Shown here piece after piece: positions 21,828 through 35,140 of a DNA stretch of 64,000 nt. Each line of letters starts with the position of its first letter. Position 1 is the first letter of the stretch. Source of the DNA: Solenopsis invicta (Eukaryota; Arthropoda; Insecta; Hymenoptera; Formicidae). The translations under genes were made by a program, and so were the position numbers. Below the pieces are notes generated by a model. That model was not told the origin of the DNA and did not search any database. It saw only the letters and a program-made list of their open reading frames with translations. The stretch lies in contig NC_052669.1 in the NCBI RefSeq assembly GCF_016802725.1, positions 19,001,770 to 19,065,769 on the forward strand. The letters are read 5' to 3'.

Positions 21828-24275
21828 TTGTTTTTACATATTTCATCCAGGATTTATGTTTTTACATTCTGGTTGCTAATTTGCTCCGCCATTTGCCAAG
21901 TAATTTATAATGATACTTTTGTGAAATAATACTCGCAAGCAAAATCCATGATTACTGCGAATTGGACATAAGCGTATTATAAGGAGAAGAATATTTTGTG
22001 CGGTATAGCAACCGAGAATAAAGAACGTGAAATTTATTGCGCTTATCTATAGACGCGTTCGAGTGTCACGCATACACTCCAATGAGCCGAAAAAATCAAT
22101 TGTCGATTTACGTGACTACCGGGATAAAAGCTTTTCTGCACGTACACCGTAGGTGTAGGCGACGAACTCTACATGCGTGATAGAATTTATTACTTGCGTA
22201 AACGTGCAACGAACATTTCGGCGTGTGTTCTCTATTCCTCTATTCCTCTTGGCGAAAATTTTGATCGCGAAGCGGTGCTTGCGATTAGAAGATCACGAAC
22301 TTTCATGGAACGACGAGATATTTGCATTTGCATAGTAAAGCTAAAGAACTTAAGTGGTTGTGCCGGCACGTCTCTCCGTTGCGATAAGTAACGATCAGAT
22401 CTTTCAGAAAGATAATAGAAAATAGTTAAATCATTTTCCACTTGAAGAAAATCTGAGCTTGTGATTCTTTTTAAATTTCGATGATAAGAATTTTTTCATA
22501 ATTTATTGTCGATGCATAGTCAATGTGGCGAAGAACAGTAAAACTTTTTTTTATTTTCACTGTAAAACTTTAAAACGAATGAAAATGATGCCGACACATT
22601 TTGAATAGAAATTATTTTAATATTAAAAATTTGTTTTACATTTGTTTTATATGTTTTGTTTTATATATAATAAAGCTTTTGTAAACATTAAAGTTGTATC
22701 TTTGTTTTATACGCTTATTTATTTACATTTATTAACGTGCGGCGTTGTATATTTAAATTTGTAAATTAATGTTGCGCTCGCGGAAGTACTCTGTTTACTT
22801 TTAAGGGATAAATTGTGCGTATGGTCCATTTTAGCATCGTTTACGAAAGATTTCCGACCGGGGCACTTCATCTAAATAAAGAGCATATCTTCCACGTCGA
22901 CTTGGCAACGAACGACAATGGGCATTTAGGTCATCGATTGCTCTCGAGGGATGCAGCATCCTTTGCAGCGCCTTTCGGATTTTGTAGATGAGCCTTGAAA
23001 TCTCAATGTCAATTCTCACCGTTTAATGCAGGCAATCATTATTGTTATTAAAATAATTTCGTATATTTAGAGAGCATAGTCAAACTTGTATTATCATAAA
23101 ATTGTATTTTTCTATTTTTGATAGAATTTTCGATAGAATTTTATTTTTCTATTTATAGATGAAATTTTTTATAAATTTTTTTTTTACTTTAACCAAGATT
23201 AGCACGCAAGCAATTCGACGTAGCAAAATTTTAATTCTGACTTGATTCAAATCTCGAACGACCGAATTCGATGTGATAAAATTTTATCGTGTTAATAGAG
23301 AAAGATATTTCAGTCACGTTTACCGTTTCGTACTTCCATTCGGAACTGAAAATCCGCGTTGATCAGTTTATTTCACAAATGTATATAAAATTTAGTAAGT
23401 ATAGCATAAACATTTCTAAAAATGTAATTTTGATTATAAAACGTGAACAAGTGGCAGCTTATTATTATGTTTTATTAAAGTTTAATGTTAAAAATTTGAT
23501 ATTCTCTAATTGTGCGCGCAATTCCGTTACAATAGCATTATTTCGTGCAGTGAGTTCATTTTTCGATAAGCGTTATAATGAATATTTTCACCGCTGTAGC
23601 TCTCTTTCGGTCGCAGCGACAGCGTATTACTTTTCGACGAGGTGTTTAATTTCTTCGAGAGAGATCCCCGAGTTGCCTTCGGTATGCCGCAAAGACGGTA
23701 CCGGCGTTGAAAGAAGCTGCATCGCGGGAAGGGTTGTGCCGCGTTTGAAAGCATCCCCCGGAGAGTCGCTGACGTTGCGATGTCTCATTGTTATGTAACC
23801 GTTGTGCCCCACGGAAAATCATTCCTCTCGCATCTTTGTGCTGACTTTTCGCGCCTTCTCTCGCCTTACCAACGTGAATCGACCCTATTCGGTTTGATCG
23901 TGAGGCGGTTTGATCGTGAGGCATCTCACGCCCTTTCGAATTCTAACTCGGCTCCGCTATCGCGAGCGAAACGTGTGCGTTGAAAAAAATGCTCGCGTGA
24001 ACAGTCAAATACGAGAAGCGAGTACTCGGTGAAAACCGAGACGATGTTTGTTGTTTAAAGTGCTACTCGTAAGTGCTCGTGGGTTTACATATGCGATACG
24101 ACACTCACGCAACCGCAATGGATCCTTGCTGTTTCTGCTCCTCGCTGGACAGCGAATCTAGGATGCTTTTTTGCTTATGTGTATTTAATTGTAATGGGAA
24201 TAGGAGTATAATACTATTTTTCTGAATATAACGCTTTGCTTTCCGCATTATTTCCAATTAATTGAGAGAGAAACA

Positions 24276-24306
<31 letters not shown>
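24276..24306. repeat. (TAA)n microsatellite
   Basis: About ten uninterrupted AAT/TAA units. Confidence 0.95.
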
Positions 24307-24308
<2 letters not shown>

Positions 24309-27300
24309 TTGTATTTATTATAAAAAATGAAATAATATAAGCGACATATTTAAATGGAAAATATATTGTAAGCATTAATTATGTAATTATCTGAAATTTT
24401 GAAATTTTTATTTCATATTCATGAATAATAGCATAGCTCGTTTTAAATTCAGCTAGTAAAGTTTTCTTATCAAATTATATTCAGTCGAATAGCAGAAGTT
24501 CTCAAGTAGAAAAAGTGAAAAAAAAAATAAGAGAAAGATATCAGTCTATTTTTTTGAATCTCTTTTGAACAATTTAAGGAGCAACGTTAACCCCGCGCAC
24601 ATAAATTTCTCATAACCCCGATTTCACGTAGATACCTACTTTTATCGGGTCGTCGTCGCCATTTATCAGAATTTTCAGCGACGTCGTTTTGTCCGGGCTT
24701 TTCCAGCGTGCTCCATAAAAGTCTCCGAAGTAGACATCGCGCTATCGCTCGCGCACTACCTCATTTTCACTTTGGCCACGTGACGCAAAGATACCGCGTC
24801 CTTCTATTGCGTTCTATCAGTAGATTGAGGTTTGTGAAACCGAAATCTAGATAGCTCTCATGGAAATATATAAGTGTCAGTCTACTTCTACATATCTCTT
24901 CTCGTTGTCCCGTCCTCGCCCCGACTTTTGTATTTCTTCATTTTCTGCTGATCGTGAAAGTTTCGTTGACATGACCGGATAAGACGTGATCGCGGATGAA
25001 AGCCGTCGGGAGAGGATGGCACGATAGGAGCGGAGCATATCGCGATAGAGTGCACGGTTATTGAATAAGGCAAGAAATATTGCAGGAACGCGACGTCGAA
25101 AAACTCGATGAACCACCACCATCACCACATCGCCGCCATCATCATCGTTGGGGGACGATCGGGCTTTGTCTCGCTTTTTCTCGGAAGACAGCTCGCTACC
25201 CCATTCGCCGCATCGCCCATCGATTTTACAGCTTTGAGTACTCTCGATATATATATAGTGGTGATAATACATTGCAAACTTACGCAAAGTGCGTGCAGAA
25301 ATTGATAAACAGACTTCGCGGAAACGGATCGGTCGTTGTCGTCGCTCGCGAAAGCGACAGTCGAGAAAAAGTAATTTAGTGCTTGAAAAAAACAAAAGAA
25401 AGGTTTTTATGAGAGAGAGAGAGGGGGGGGGGAATGACGAAGATGCAATACAAATTGTCGCAAAATGTATGTTATCGGAAAATGGTGGTGGTAGCGATAA
25501 TTTTTTTCCAATTCGGGCTTGCACGACCGTTGAAATAATGTACGTTGAGAGAAGTCGCTTTAGTTCGTAAAATATCAATAAGACGTGTTTTTTGCGAGAA
25601 CACAAGTAAATGCTAGGTTATTTACGAAATAAGGTAGCTATATAGCTTTTATTTCTCATTTGAATGAAAATGGAACTCTTAATGATGTTAGTCTACTATC
25701 AACAGTCTGGGATCGTGTCATCGATAACAGCGGAGATTACTGAATAACACTTCAAAGTATCATGATATTATCTTTTGTTATAGAAGTACCGATAATAAAA
25801 AGTCTTACCTTAATTATTTCATAAACGACCTAATATCTGCGTATTTTAAACTTATGGCAACGCACGAAAGTTGTCTATTTTACATTAAGATACTCCTTAA
25901 CAAAGTAATTTCGCGAACAAAGTTTCGCGATAACGCTTATTACGATACGTTCCAAAAATCTTCTTTGCTTTTCTCTTCGAGATATTTACCATTGACAGCG
26001 AGAAGGAACTATCCCGGTGTAAGCTGCAATGTAATATTGTTCGCGAAACTATTTCAATAACAGCTTCGTACTCGGCTGTCAGACTCGGCTGCCGTACCTT
26101 CTTGTGCACTTGTAAAGTTCAGGCAGAAAAAATTTCACGACTTATGAAAACCGACAGTAGAAACAATTAAATTTTAGGAGGAAACGGTAACTCGTTATCC
26201 GGAAAACTGAATATTACTTTTCCTCTCCTTGTAATTTATAAAGTAAGATCGAGCTAAACATAATAAATAATGAGAAATTAGTGAAAGAGCATTTATAATT
26301 ATGCCTTGCTTATTATAATAGCCGTTGTGGCTATATTGCTATGTAGAGTGAAAAATAAAGTAATGACAATAATCGTTACGCCATGTAATCAGTGCGTTAA
26401 GATATGCTCTCGTGAGTAAAATGGATGCAAAAGATAAGTTTTGAAGAGAGATGTCTTTTATCCCGAAATGTCTGAAGAAATTTGGTATCAAATTGGGATT
26501 TTAGACTATCGTGTATGCAACTTTCATATCATATCTATTTCACTCCATTACGCGTTAGCAACGAAGTGTGCAAGTTTGCTATGTTGGGCGAATGAAAATG
26601 TTCCTCCCGCAATGTCGATCTATGTTTTTATCATGCTGTTGTAAGCGACAGTAATGAGAAATAACGTTAGTTCCGCTCAGTTGGATTCTTCGAACGAATT
26701 TCCACGCTATTTTCGATCAAAGTAGCCATTGAGCACAATTATGGTCTCTAATTGGGATTTTATCGCCAAATGAGATAACTCATTTCTTTCATAATCGGCG
26801 GAGAGTGCTCTGTAAAAGTATAATTACGTTAAGAGACTTTGCGCGACTCATTTCGACGACTTAAAATCTTCCTTTGAATTTAGACGGTCGTTGTAATGAG
26901 CTGTAGGTACGAAACCGTAATCAATTATACATATAATGCTCGGGTATCGATCGCGAGCACTTTGCTTCTGTGAATGCTTATATATACATTGGTCTCCACG
27001 ACAATTCAATTTACATCTTTGACTGCAATCGAGATGATGTTATAAAAATTACAATGTAATTTTACGTAAACATTGTTCCTTTTGTTTTAGATTTCCGATC
27101 GCTCGTTTACTACAACAAGATAATTAAAACGTTATTTTTTAGTTGTTTACAAAAAAAAAGAGAATTCTCATGAATATTCAGCATTGTGTGAAGAACCGTA
27201 TATTGAGAGAATAGCATTTTTATTCCTTTACACTTATTGTCAGTTATTACATCAAAAGATCTATTAAAAAATAATATTGCAATATTTTAATGTTTTAAAA

Positions 27301-28217
27301 TTGAAATACTATTTTTTTTTAAATTATATCCCTAAAAAACTAAGTTTTCCAGTTTAAATATTTTTTAACATCATTTTTAAATGCAATATTTTTTGTGTAA
27401 TAATGTACTTGATTGCAGAAGAATAAACATATCATTAGTTTTTCATTTAACGTTTTAAATTTTTATCAGAATTTTCCCTTTTTTTACAAACAAATTAAAA
27501 ATAACGATTTTTTTAGTTGTATTGTTTCTGTGCAGCAAACCATGTGCATTTGACGATTAACGTGTGTTTTAGCTGTTCACATTTTATTCGTGACATACAT
27601 TTTTTGTAATCTATACGCTCTACCTTTCGCCTGGTATTTGATGGAACACAACTGATTCACGGGGCATGCAAAGATTGCAAAGTGAATTCCTTTCTGTCGT
27701 TCTTTATTTTCTTCTGTGCGACGTCCTAGAATACTGTATGTTACTCGAAACCGGTTACGACATAACGCGCTTTCGCACTTCTTATGCCGCATTCCACTCT
27801 CATTATACATGGTGGTGAGAGAATGCATGTAAATAAACTGTATGGTGTATATTTAAACAGTATAAAAATAGTTTAGATTAAATCAAATAATTATTTACAA
27901 AGTAGATAATAACACAAGGCATAGCCCCATTTAAAAAAAGAAACAATTACTGCTTTTTTTTATTTGGGAGAAGCAAATAATGCCATTTTTAATAATGCCA
28001 TTAATAACTAATAATAATTGTATTTATGAGAAAAATATTATAATTATATGTACTTAAGTTCTAAAACATGATTATATTTTTTGGATTATGAGATTTTTTT
28101 AAATATCGGTGAAATTTTGTATAGAGTAATTTTAATAGATAGATTAAAGTGTTTCTTCTTAGACGCGAGCAATGTCTTATTCAGGCCACTCTGTAGGTTT
28201 GTAGTTCGTACGCAATC

Positions 28218-28240
28218 TCTCTCTCTCTCTCTCTCTCTCT
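28218..28240. repeat. (CT)n microsatellite
   Basis: Eleven CT units in otherwise mixed sequence. Confidence 0.9.
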
Positions 28241-28674
28241 GTGCGCGAATAACTCGTTTGCACAGCCAAGAGTGGCAAAGGCAGAGCGATGCAGAACTAG
28301 GTGCAGCGTGATTATTAATCACAGTACGTGTGCAGTAATATACCGCAAATGATAATGTCCTCGTAGCATTCGAATACACAGCGACCGATTTTAATGAAGA
28401 GCAGTTTCGCGTGCGGCAGATTAGGTGTCTCGCGATTCTAATCGCCTTTAATGAGATGATGTTACAGAAAATTGTTACGGTTACAGGTAGAGAGATGCGC
28501 TCGATATTAAAAGCAGGTGTATATAGCAATAACAGCATGTTGTTTCCGGTGAATTTAAAAGGAAATTAACATTCAGTGTTATTGATAACTTTAAATCTTT
28601 TCTTTTTTACCTATTTTAATGATAAAATTTAATATTTTTGTTAGAAGTTATCTAACGTACTTTGAAAAAAATTC

Positions 28675-28900
28675 TCTTCTTTTAATTAATGTTTTTAGAT
28701 TTCTATTTTTATTGATGCTCTTTAATTAGACGAATTAGAGAGAACAATATTTTTCTCTCTAATTTGTGTAATGTAAAAATATTTAAAAAGATTCTTTTTT
28801 TTTAATTAATTCTTCTTTTAATTGATCCTTTAAGATTTTTATTTTTACTCTTTAATCAGACGAATTAGAAGAAAAACATTTTTATAATTAATTTGTAAGA
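28675..28900. repeat. diverged tandem duplication, about 135-bp period
   Basis: TCTTCTTTTAATTAATG through TAGACGAATTAGAGAG is followed about 135 bp later by a diverged copy, TTCTTCTTTTAATTGATCC through CAGACGAATTAGAAG. The copies differ by substitutions and small gaps, so the event is old. Confidence 0.6.
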
Positions 28901-31594
28901 AATTGCCTTTTTCTTTTTAACTTACTCGTTCATTTAATATTTGGTTTAAGGAAAATGCACGGTTTCTGAAATATTCTTCATAATATAAACGCGGAACGCG
29001 TCGGTTGGCAACCGAGAAGAATGCATCTGTCGCGGGAACAATACACGTCATTCCCGCACATTTTACTTGTGTCGGTTTTGCGTTTATCGCAGAAATTTAT
29101 CCCTGAAAAAAAACCCGGGAGAAAAAACGAGAGGCTGCTTACACGTGTCCTTTATTTTTCTGGAAGCGCATTTTCGCAAGCGAATGGCGTCTTACTCGCA
29201 GAATGACCGGATATTCGTCTCTTGGTAGACTCAAGTACAGCTGCAGTTTGTAGCTGCGAAGCGAGATGTGTATGGGTTCGCCGTGTATGGGCCATTGCTT
29301 TCGCGAAATGAGTACTCGCGGAACAGTTTTCGCGCAAGTGGACGCGTCGTATTACAGATAGCACTTCTTCGGTATTAACATCGTGATGTTTGTAAGTAAG
29401 CGACAGAGAGGGACTCCCAATCCGTTCCGTAGTTATCAATCCCAGCAAAAGTTGCTGCAATTTTGCAACCTACGATCAGAAACGAAGGACTACGAACGCC
29501 ACGACTGCGATAGCATCTTATACGGAAACGCGATGCTGAGAAGTCCGGTCGTTCTATTATGCATCTTCCTCCGTAGAAAATATTGAGCTCGCAGAATGCG
29601 AAGCATTTGGTTTTATCTAGGTCTTTGCATTCGAATCATGACGTTACGAGCGCGTACAAATTGATGTATATTTATTGAGTTTTATTTGACTACGATTTTT
29701 CTGTATTTCTCTCTCTCTGTGCTAAAAATGCATACAAGCGGATAATCATTTATAGAACCGAGGTACGAAGAGCGAAGTCCTTAGGTCGAGACATTTTGAA
29801 TCAGGAATTTCACTCAGATCTGATTTCTTATTATATATCTGAAGTAAATGGGTTTTTGTGTTACTGTAACGTATAATTATAATTGTAGTTGTACATGTAG
29901 AAAAAATATCATTCTTAGAAAAGAAAAGGTTATCTTTATAAAGAATATTTTCTAGATGAGAGTCTTAAAATACACTTACGTTAATTTGAAATAAATAATA
30001 TTAAAACTCTTTTTGTGGTGTGTGTATATATACATAAAAAGATTCTAAATTAATTAAATTAAGCATAGATATATATTATTTTATTTTAAATATTTTATTA
30101 GCTTTAGTTATCCGTAAATGTATTATAAATTCATAAGCATTAAATTTATATTTTGAATCTTATTAATTTAATTCTTCAATCATGATTATTTATTTAAAAC
30201 AAAAATTTGATTTGCTTATTGCAATCTGACTTTTCTTCGATAAAATTTTATAATACTGTTTGAGAGAGTATAAATTTTTTCTTTAAGTATGTGAAAATAA
30301 GTTTTTCTAAAATAACTTTTTCTAATTTGTGATGAGTATATTTTAAGATTTATTAAAAAAAATATTCTTTATCAAAAAGTTGAACTGTAACTTATAAAAA
30401 AAAGTTGAGTCGCTTTTTTCAGAATTGATATTTTTCCGTGTGTAGTGATATACAAGTATTGCACAGAGAAATCTGAATGTGTATCCCGACTCGTTGAACT
30501 TTTATCAATTTTTAAAAAAGCGAATTGTTGCTGAACATGATTGTGAGGTTCTATGAATTCACGAAAAAGTTTGCGCTTTGCCACATTACTTCTCAACTCT
30601 CCGATCCGCATTAGACTCATTGGAAAGTTTCGTCCACGCAGAAAAGCAAACATGCAGACGACGGCTTACTCTTAAAAGCCCGGGAACGAGCTAAGCAAAA
30701 GCGGGAGGAGGATTCCATCAACTTGCGAAAAACCAATATCGCGCACGTGCCACGTCCTCGAACGTGGATCCTTCCGTTCTTTACGGCATTCTGCAGGAAA
30801 ATCTCGTTGCACTCGCCGCGGTTATTTGTAGAATTCAATGTGCAATGATGCGAAGTGCTCTCAGGGGACCATAGCGTCTCTCTCGAAATTCTATCATGTA
30901 TTTGCCGGGAAAACCGCTCTGTGGTACTGGATCTTCTTTTTTATAATTCTATCACATAACTCATCCTTGTAGTCACATTGTGTTAAAGACACATGGAGAA
31001 TTTTTTATTTACTTTAGAAAACATAATTGAGAATAAAAAATCTTAGACACACACACAAATAATACATTATTTCAGTTTTATATTCAATTAACGTATGTCA
31101 AAATTGATTTATTATTTTCTATTTTCATAAAACAAAGCCAAATTATATGTTAAAACATGTAGCAAAAGAAATGTTATAAAAAATACGAAAATCTTCTAAT
31201 CGTACATTGTGAAGTAACATAATTTTGAATAAAATATTTATGGCTATTAAAATGGTTAAGTAAAAGAAGACAGAATAAGAAATATTCTAGAAAACATGGG
31301 AAATTCGATGGCATCTCTATTTAAATGTCGATTATTATATAGCTTGATATGATGCAGGCATTGTAATTATTTTTCTTTTTACTTCGATACATAATGACGA
31401 TCCGATAATAACTTGGCAATCTGCCCGAGGAACGATCGGTGAAACGAAGAAAATGACCGGGAGAGATAGATTGGTAAAAAAAGTTTGCGGCTGGAGTGCG
31501 ATTTTCCATTTGTAAATCGATCGACTCATACAAATTGGAGCACCGTACCTGTATCTCGTTTTATTGTATGGAGGAATAGCGATAAAACCTGAAG

Positions 31595-31597
<3 letters not shown>

Positions 31598-31632
<35 letters not shown>
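31598..31632. repeat. (GA)n microsatellite
   Basis: About 17 uninterrupted GA units. Confidence 0.95.
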
Positions 31633-31640
<8 letters not shown>

Positions 31641-31788
31641 GAGAGATTAATCAATTTAATCTTTGCGTTGATCTCCGATACGCGAAATTGGATTAATAAA
31701 CCCGTGACTACATTCTCGCGTTACAGAAGATTTGAAAAATTACTTCCTGCGTGCAATGTATCTCATGTTTAACATATTTTTTTTATAT

Positions 31789-31789
<1 letters not shown>

Positions 31790-31820
<31 letters not shown>
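31790..31820. repeat. (TA)n microsatellite
   Basis: About 15 TA units, grading into TTTA repeats. Confidence 0.9.
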
Positions 31821-31825
<5 letters not shown>

Positions 31826-33440
31826 TTATTTATTACATTAATTATTGTACAATAATTGCTTTTCTTAATTAAAAAATGAATGAGTTATTAGAAGAATCAC
31901 ATTTCGCACAATTAATGCGTAAGGAAATAAATATATATATATACATATATATTTTTTTTTTTTTTTTATAAAATGGCGATAAAAGACGTGCTCTTTTTAC
32001 GATTATCTCGCATTGTTAGAGTTATGATCTTATTCAGTTTGAGCATTTACTGTAGATCATTATGAACCATCTTTGTCCTGGTTTCATCGTGTCGCAAGTC
32101 GTTTTGTAAGCTACCTCGCAAACGACGACTCGTGGAATTCTTGAATGACAAGAACGTTATCCGAGAATTTCCCTTGCGGTAGTTCTCCGCTCTATGATAC
32201 GGAGAACGGAAAAGCTGGAATTAAAGCCAGTGCTTTCTCCAGTGTGCGTAAGGAAATTTATCTGCATCTCAAGGAAAGTCGCCTGCACCACAGGACAACA
32301 GTGACGAAAATGAATAACCAAAGCTGTGTGAATCTTCCAACATACTGTCGTGTAATCCATATTATAATTATAAATGTAAATAGATACAAAACTAATCGAG
32401 ATATCTGAACGATAGAGAATCCGACAAGTAAAATTCCTCTCTCTATTTTATTTCATATTATTACCCAGCATTAATCAAATTTTTATTATTATTTATTAAT
32501 TAATTAGTTTTATAAATTTGTGTGAAAGGTGTGAATTTTTCAAAATCAATTTTATGATGTCAAATTATTTTTTCTAACAACTGTATATCGTCTTTAATTT
32601 TTTACGATTCTTCGCGTAAAAGATTTTCATATAAAATCAAATAAGTTGATTCGCATTTCAAATAGATTGTGAAGGGAAAAGAACGTTAAGATGAAATTTT
32701 GGACATATTTTGGCAATGAATCTTTATTGAACTTTAAAAATATATTGGATATATGTGGGCGCATTGTTCGTCTCTCGGAATCACCTGCAGTGTGACCACT
32801 TATTTTTTGTTCCAACGCTCAGTATTTACGGTTAAAAAAACGGATCCGTCTCCGTTGCATGCTGATAAAATGCGCGCAAGATAAATCAAGCGTGTTATTA
32901 TGAAGGGCGTTATTAATTTTACTGCATTGACGTATTTCCACGTGCGAGATATAAACGTGAGGGACACTTTGCTGATACATGACCATAACTCGAGCGACAT
33001 GCGTCTTCTCGTTTGCTGATAAAATAAAACCGAGCAATAAAAAAATATTTTTTCCCAGAAAATTGCCAATCAATTCTAGTAACCTACGTATAATTAAAAA
33101 AAAAATTGTTGTGCCGTATAAAGCAAATTTTGAAAACTACTTCTTTAGCATTCAATATAAGCGTAAAACACGAGTATTTTTTTTTTAATTTTATCAGAAA
33201 TAGCATTTGGCTTCGCATAAAATTTGTTTTATTGTAAAATGTGACTAAAATATTTATATTTTATTTTATAGTGATAGAGTATTGATTTTCAGAAGAATAA
33301 ATTATCTATTGAAAGTGTGAAACGGTGAGTTAAAAATAAATTCTAAAAGATCAATCATCTAACATAATCACAGGGAAGATGAAAAATTGTACGTAAAACT
33401 ATCGCGCAATTAATAGTTGGACTAATTTAATTGTGTCATT

Positions 33441-33758
33441 GATTTAAGATTGATGTCAAATGATGAAGTTATTTGCAGAAAAATGAGAAAACTGTTGATT
33501 TTACTATAAAAATAAAAAGAATTAATGGACCAGCAGGTTTTTTTTATTTTTTGTTATAATTTGTTAGCTCAGTATTTAACGATCATTCGCGATAATCTTG
33601 ATTTAAGGTTGATATCAAATGATGAAGTTATTTGCAGAAAAATGAGCAAACTATTGATTTTACTGTAAACATAAAAAGAATTAATGGAGCAGCATGGGTT
33701 TTTTTTTATTTTTTGCTATAATTTGTTAGCTGAGTATTTAACGATTATTTGCGATAAT
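33441..33758. repeat. tandem duplication, 159-bp period, two copies
   Basis: Copy 1 starts GATTTAAGATTGATGTCAAA at 33441 and copy 2 GATTTAAGGTTGATATCAAA at 33600. They stay aligned through AATTTGTTAGCT, AGTATTTAACGAT and GCGATAAT. Roughly 90% identity by eye; no open frame is conserved between copies. Confidence 0.85.
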
Positions 33759-34690
33759 TTTGTGCGCGCCGAATCGATAGGCTTGCCACTGCTTGTGCTG
33801 AATAAAATACTGCTGGATAAATACGATAAATGCAACATTATATCAGTACGCTGCAGTATATCAATTAATGTCATGTGCAAGCATCGTAGCTCGGCTACAA
33901 AAATATATAACATTACTCCGCCGACTGCATAGCATAGCGACGAATATTCTATGAATTCTGCTTTCATTTCGCCGCGATGAAAGCATGACTCTCGTCATGC
34001 TCTGTTAAAATAAAGCCCTTAAATTGTCCAAAAAGTGTGTATTACATTAAAAAGAAATTGCTAAAAACATATACTTATGTAAATGTGAATGTCGTTGAGC
34101 GATACAATTTCAAAAATATTCTGCACATTCTGTACTGCGAAAGAATGCAAAGAATTGCGAGTTTTTATACATAACAAGAAACAGTGTATAACAGGAAACT
34201 TATTTTGACAGTTTGAGCGACTCAATAATTTTGCTTTTGCTATGGTTCTAATTTCCAATCGAAATTGCAACTATTAACGAAGGAAGATAAGCTGAATTCA
34301 TATGGTAATAAGGAAAGCAATCTCTTCATTACTCCTCCTATCGTTCCCACTTCCTCGGTTACCATTAATTTCCTGTCATTATCGCCCCAAACAACATCTT
34401 ATCTGGACGGTTAGCTAACAATCTAATGATTTGTGCGACAAAGTTGGCTAAACGTCTGACGCAAGACTTTCCGTTATATACTTGTATTTAATTTTAAATT
34501 TGCATTCTGTACAGTATTGCTTTCTGCTTGTATTATTGCCATACGCATGTAATAACATTATATTTTTATATTCTGTTTTATGTAAATGCATTCAATTATG
34601 AAGATTGTAATTAGTGAATATATTATGACTAATATTTTATCGAATATAAAGAATGTCTGATTTTGCTATTCAAATATCTTAAAACTTATA
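33759..34690. other. non-coding stretch, no gene seen
   Basis: AT-rich sequence with no supported coding region. Confidence 0.5.
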
Positions 34691-35140
34691 AAGCCTGATC
34701 TACAATGTGCTCTTTGCGTTTTGTCTTGTCCCTTTTGCTTTTTGTCTTGTGCTTTTTGTTTTTTGTTTCCTTGCTTTTTGTATTTTTGTCACACGAAGCC
34801 GAGAGACATCGTCATGCACAAAAGGCAAAGATTTTTCTGCACAAAATTGGCAAACAATTCGCCAAAAGCTTCGTTTACTTGTATCTCAGCTTCATTTTCT
34901 TTATCAAACATATTTTTTATCAGACTATGTTCGATTCGCTACGATACCGTGGTCGTATTTAACCTAACCAATATGTTTTTTTGTCTTTGTTGTCCGAGAT
35001 AAAATTTGACAAACTTCAGCAAAAACAAGAAACACGTGACAAAAAACACGATTGTCGGTAAAACAGTGCGCGAAGAGACAAGAAAGCAAGAGGCAAAAAG
35101 CAAGAAATAGGAAGCAAAAAGCACATTGTAGATCAGGCTT
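34691..35140. repeat. MITE with long inverted termini (450 bp)
   Basis: The left end AAGCCTGATCTACAATGTGC is exactly mirrored at the right end (GCACATTGTAGATCAGGCTT). Beyond these 20 bases the arms continue as an imperfect inverted repeat built from TTTTTGCTT-type units. Flanks outside (AAAACTTAT on the left, AAGTTTTAG on the right) are also partly mirror images, so the true ends may lie slightly further out. Open frames inside on both strands are by-products of the pyrimidine/purine arms. No transposase is encoded. Confidence 0.8.

Larger units (their letters stand above)
20920..28670. other. intergenic or intronic, no convincing gene
   Basis: AT-rich with GC-richer patches near 23.6-23.9 and 24.9-25.4 kb. 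The longest frame here (24877-25605, minus) overlaps open frames on the other strand, contains low-complexity runs and has no recognisable domain. A 16-bp unit GTTTGATCGTGAGGC is repeated twice at about 23895-23923. Confidence 0.45.
28901..33440. other. intergenic or intronic, no gene seen
   Basis: AT-rich, especially 29.8-30.4 and 31.0-31.3 kb. Small open frames around 29.0-29.6, 30.4-30.8 and 32.1-32.4 kb carry no motif, signal peptide or splice support. Confidence 0.45.

Noticed and set aside
21717..21929. Frame with a (Thr-His)n tract
   Set aside because: It is the CA microsatellite in translation.
24877..25605. 242-codon minus-strand frame
   Set aside because: Contains translated low-complexity CT and ATG/GTG runs, no recognisable domain, overlapped by frames on the other strand.
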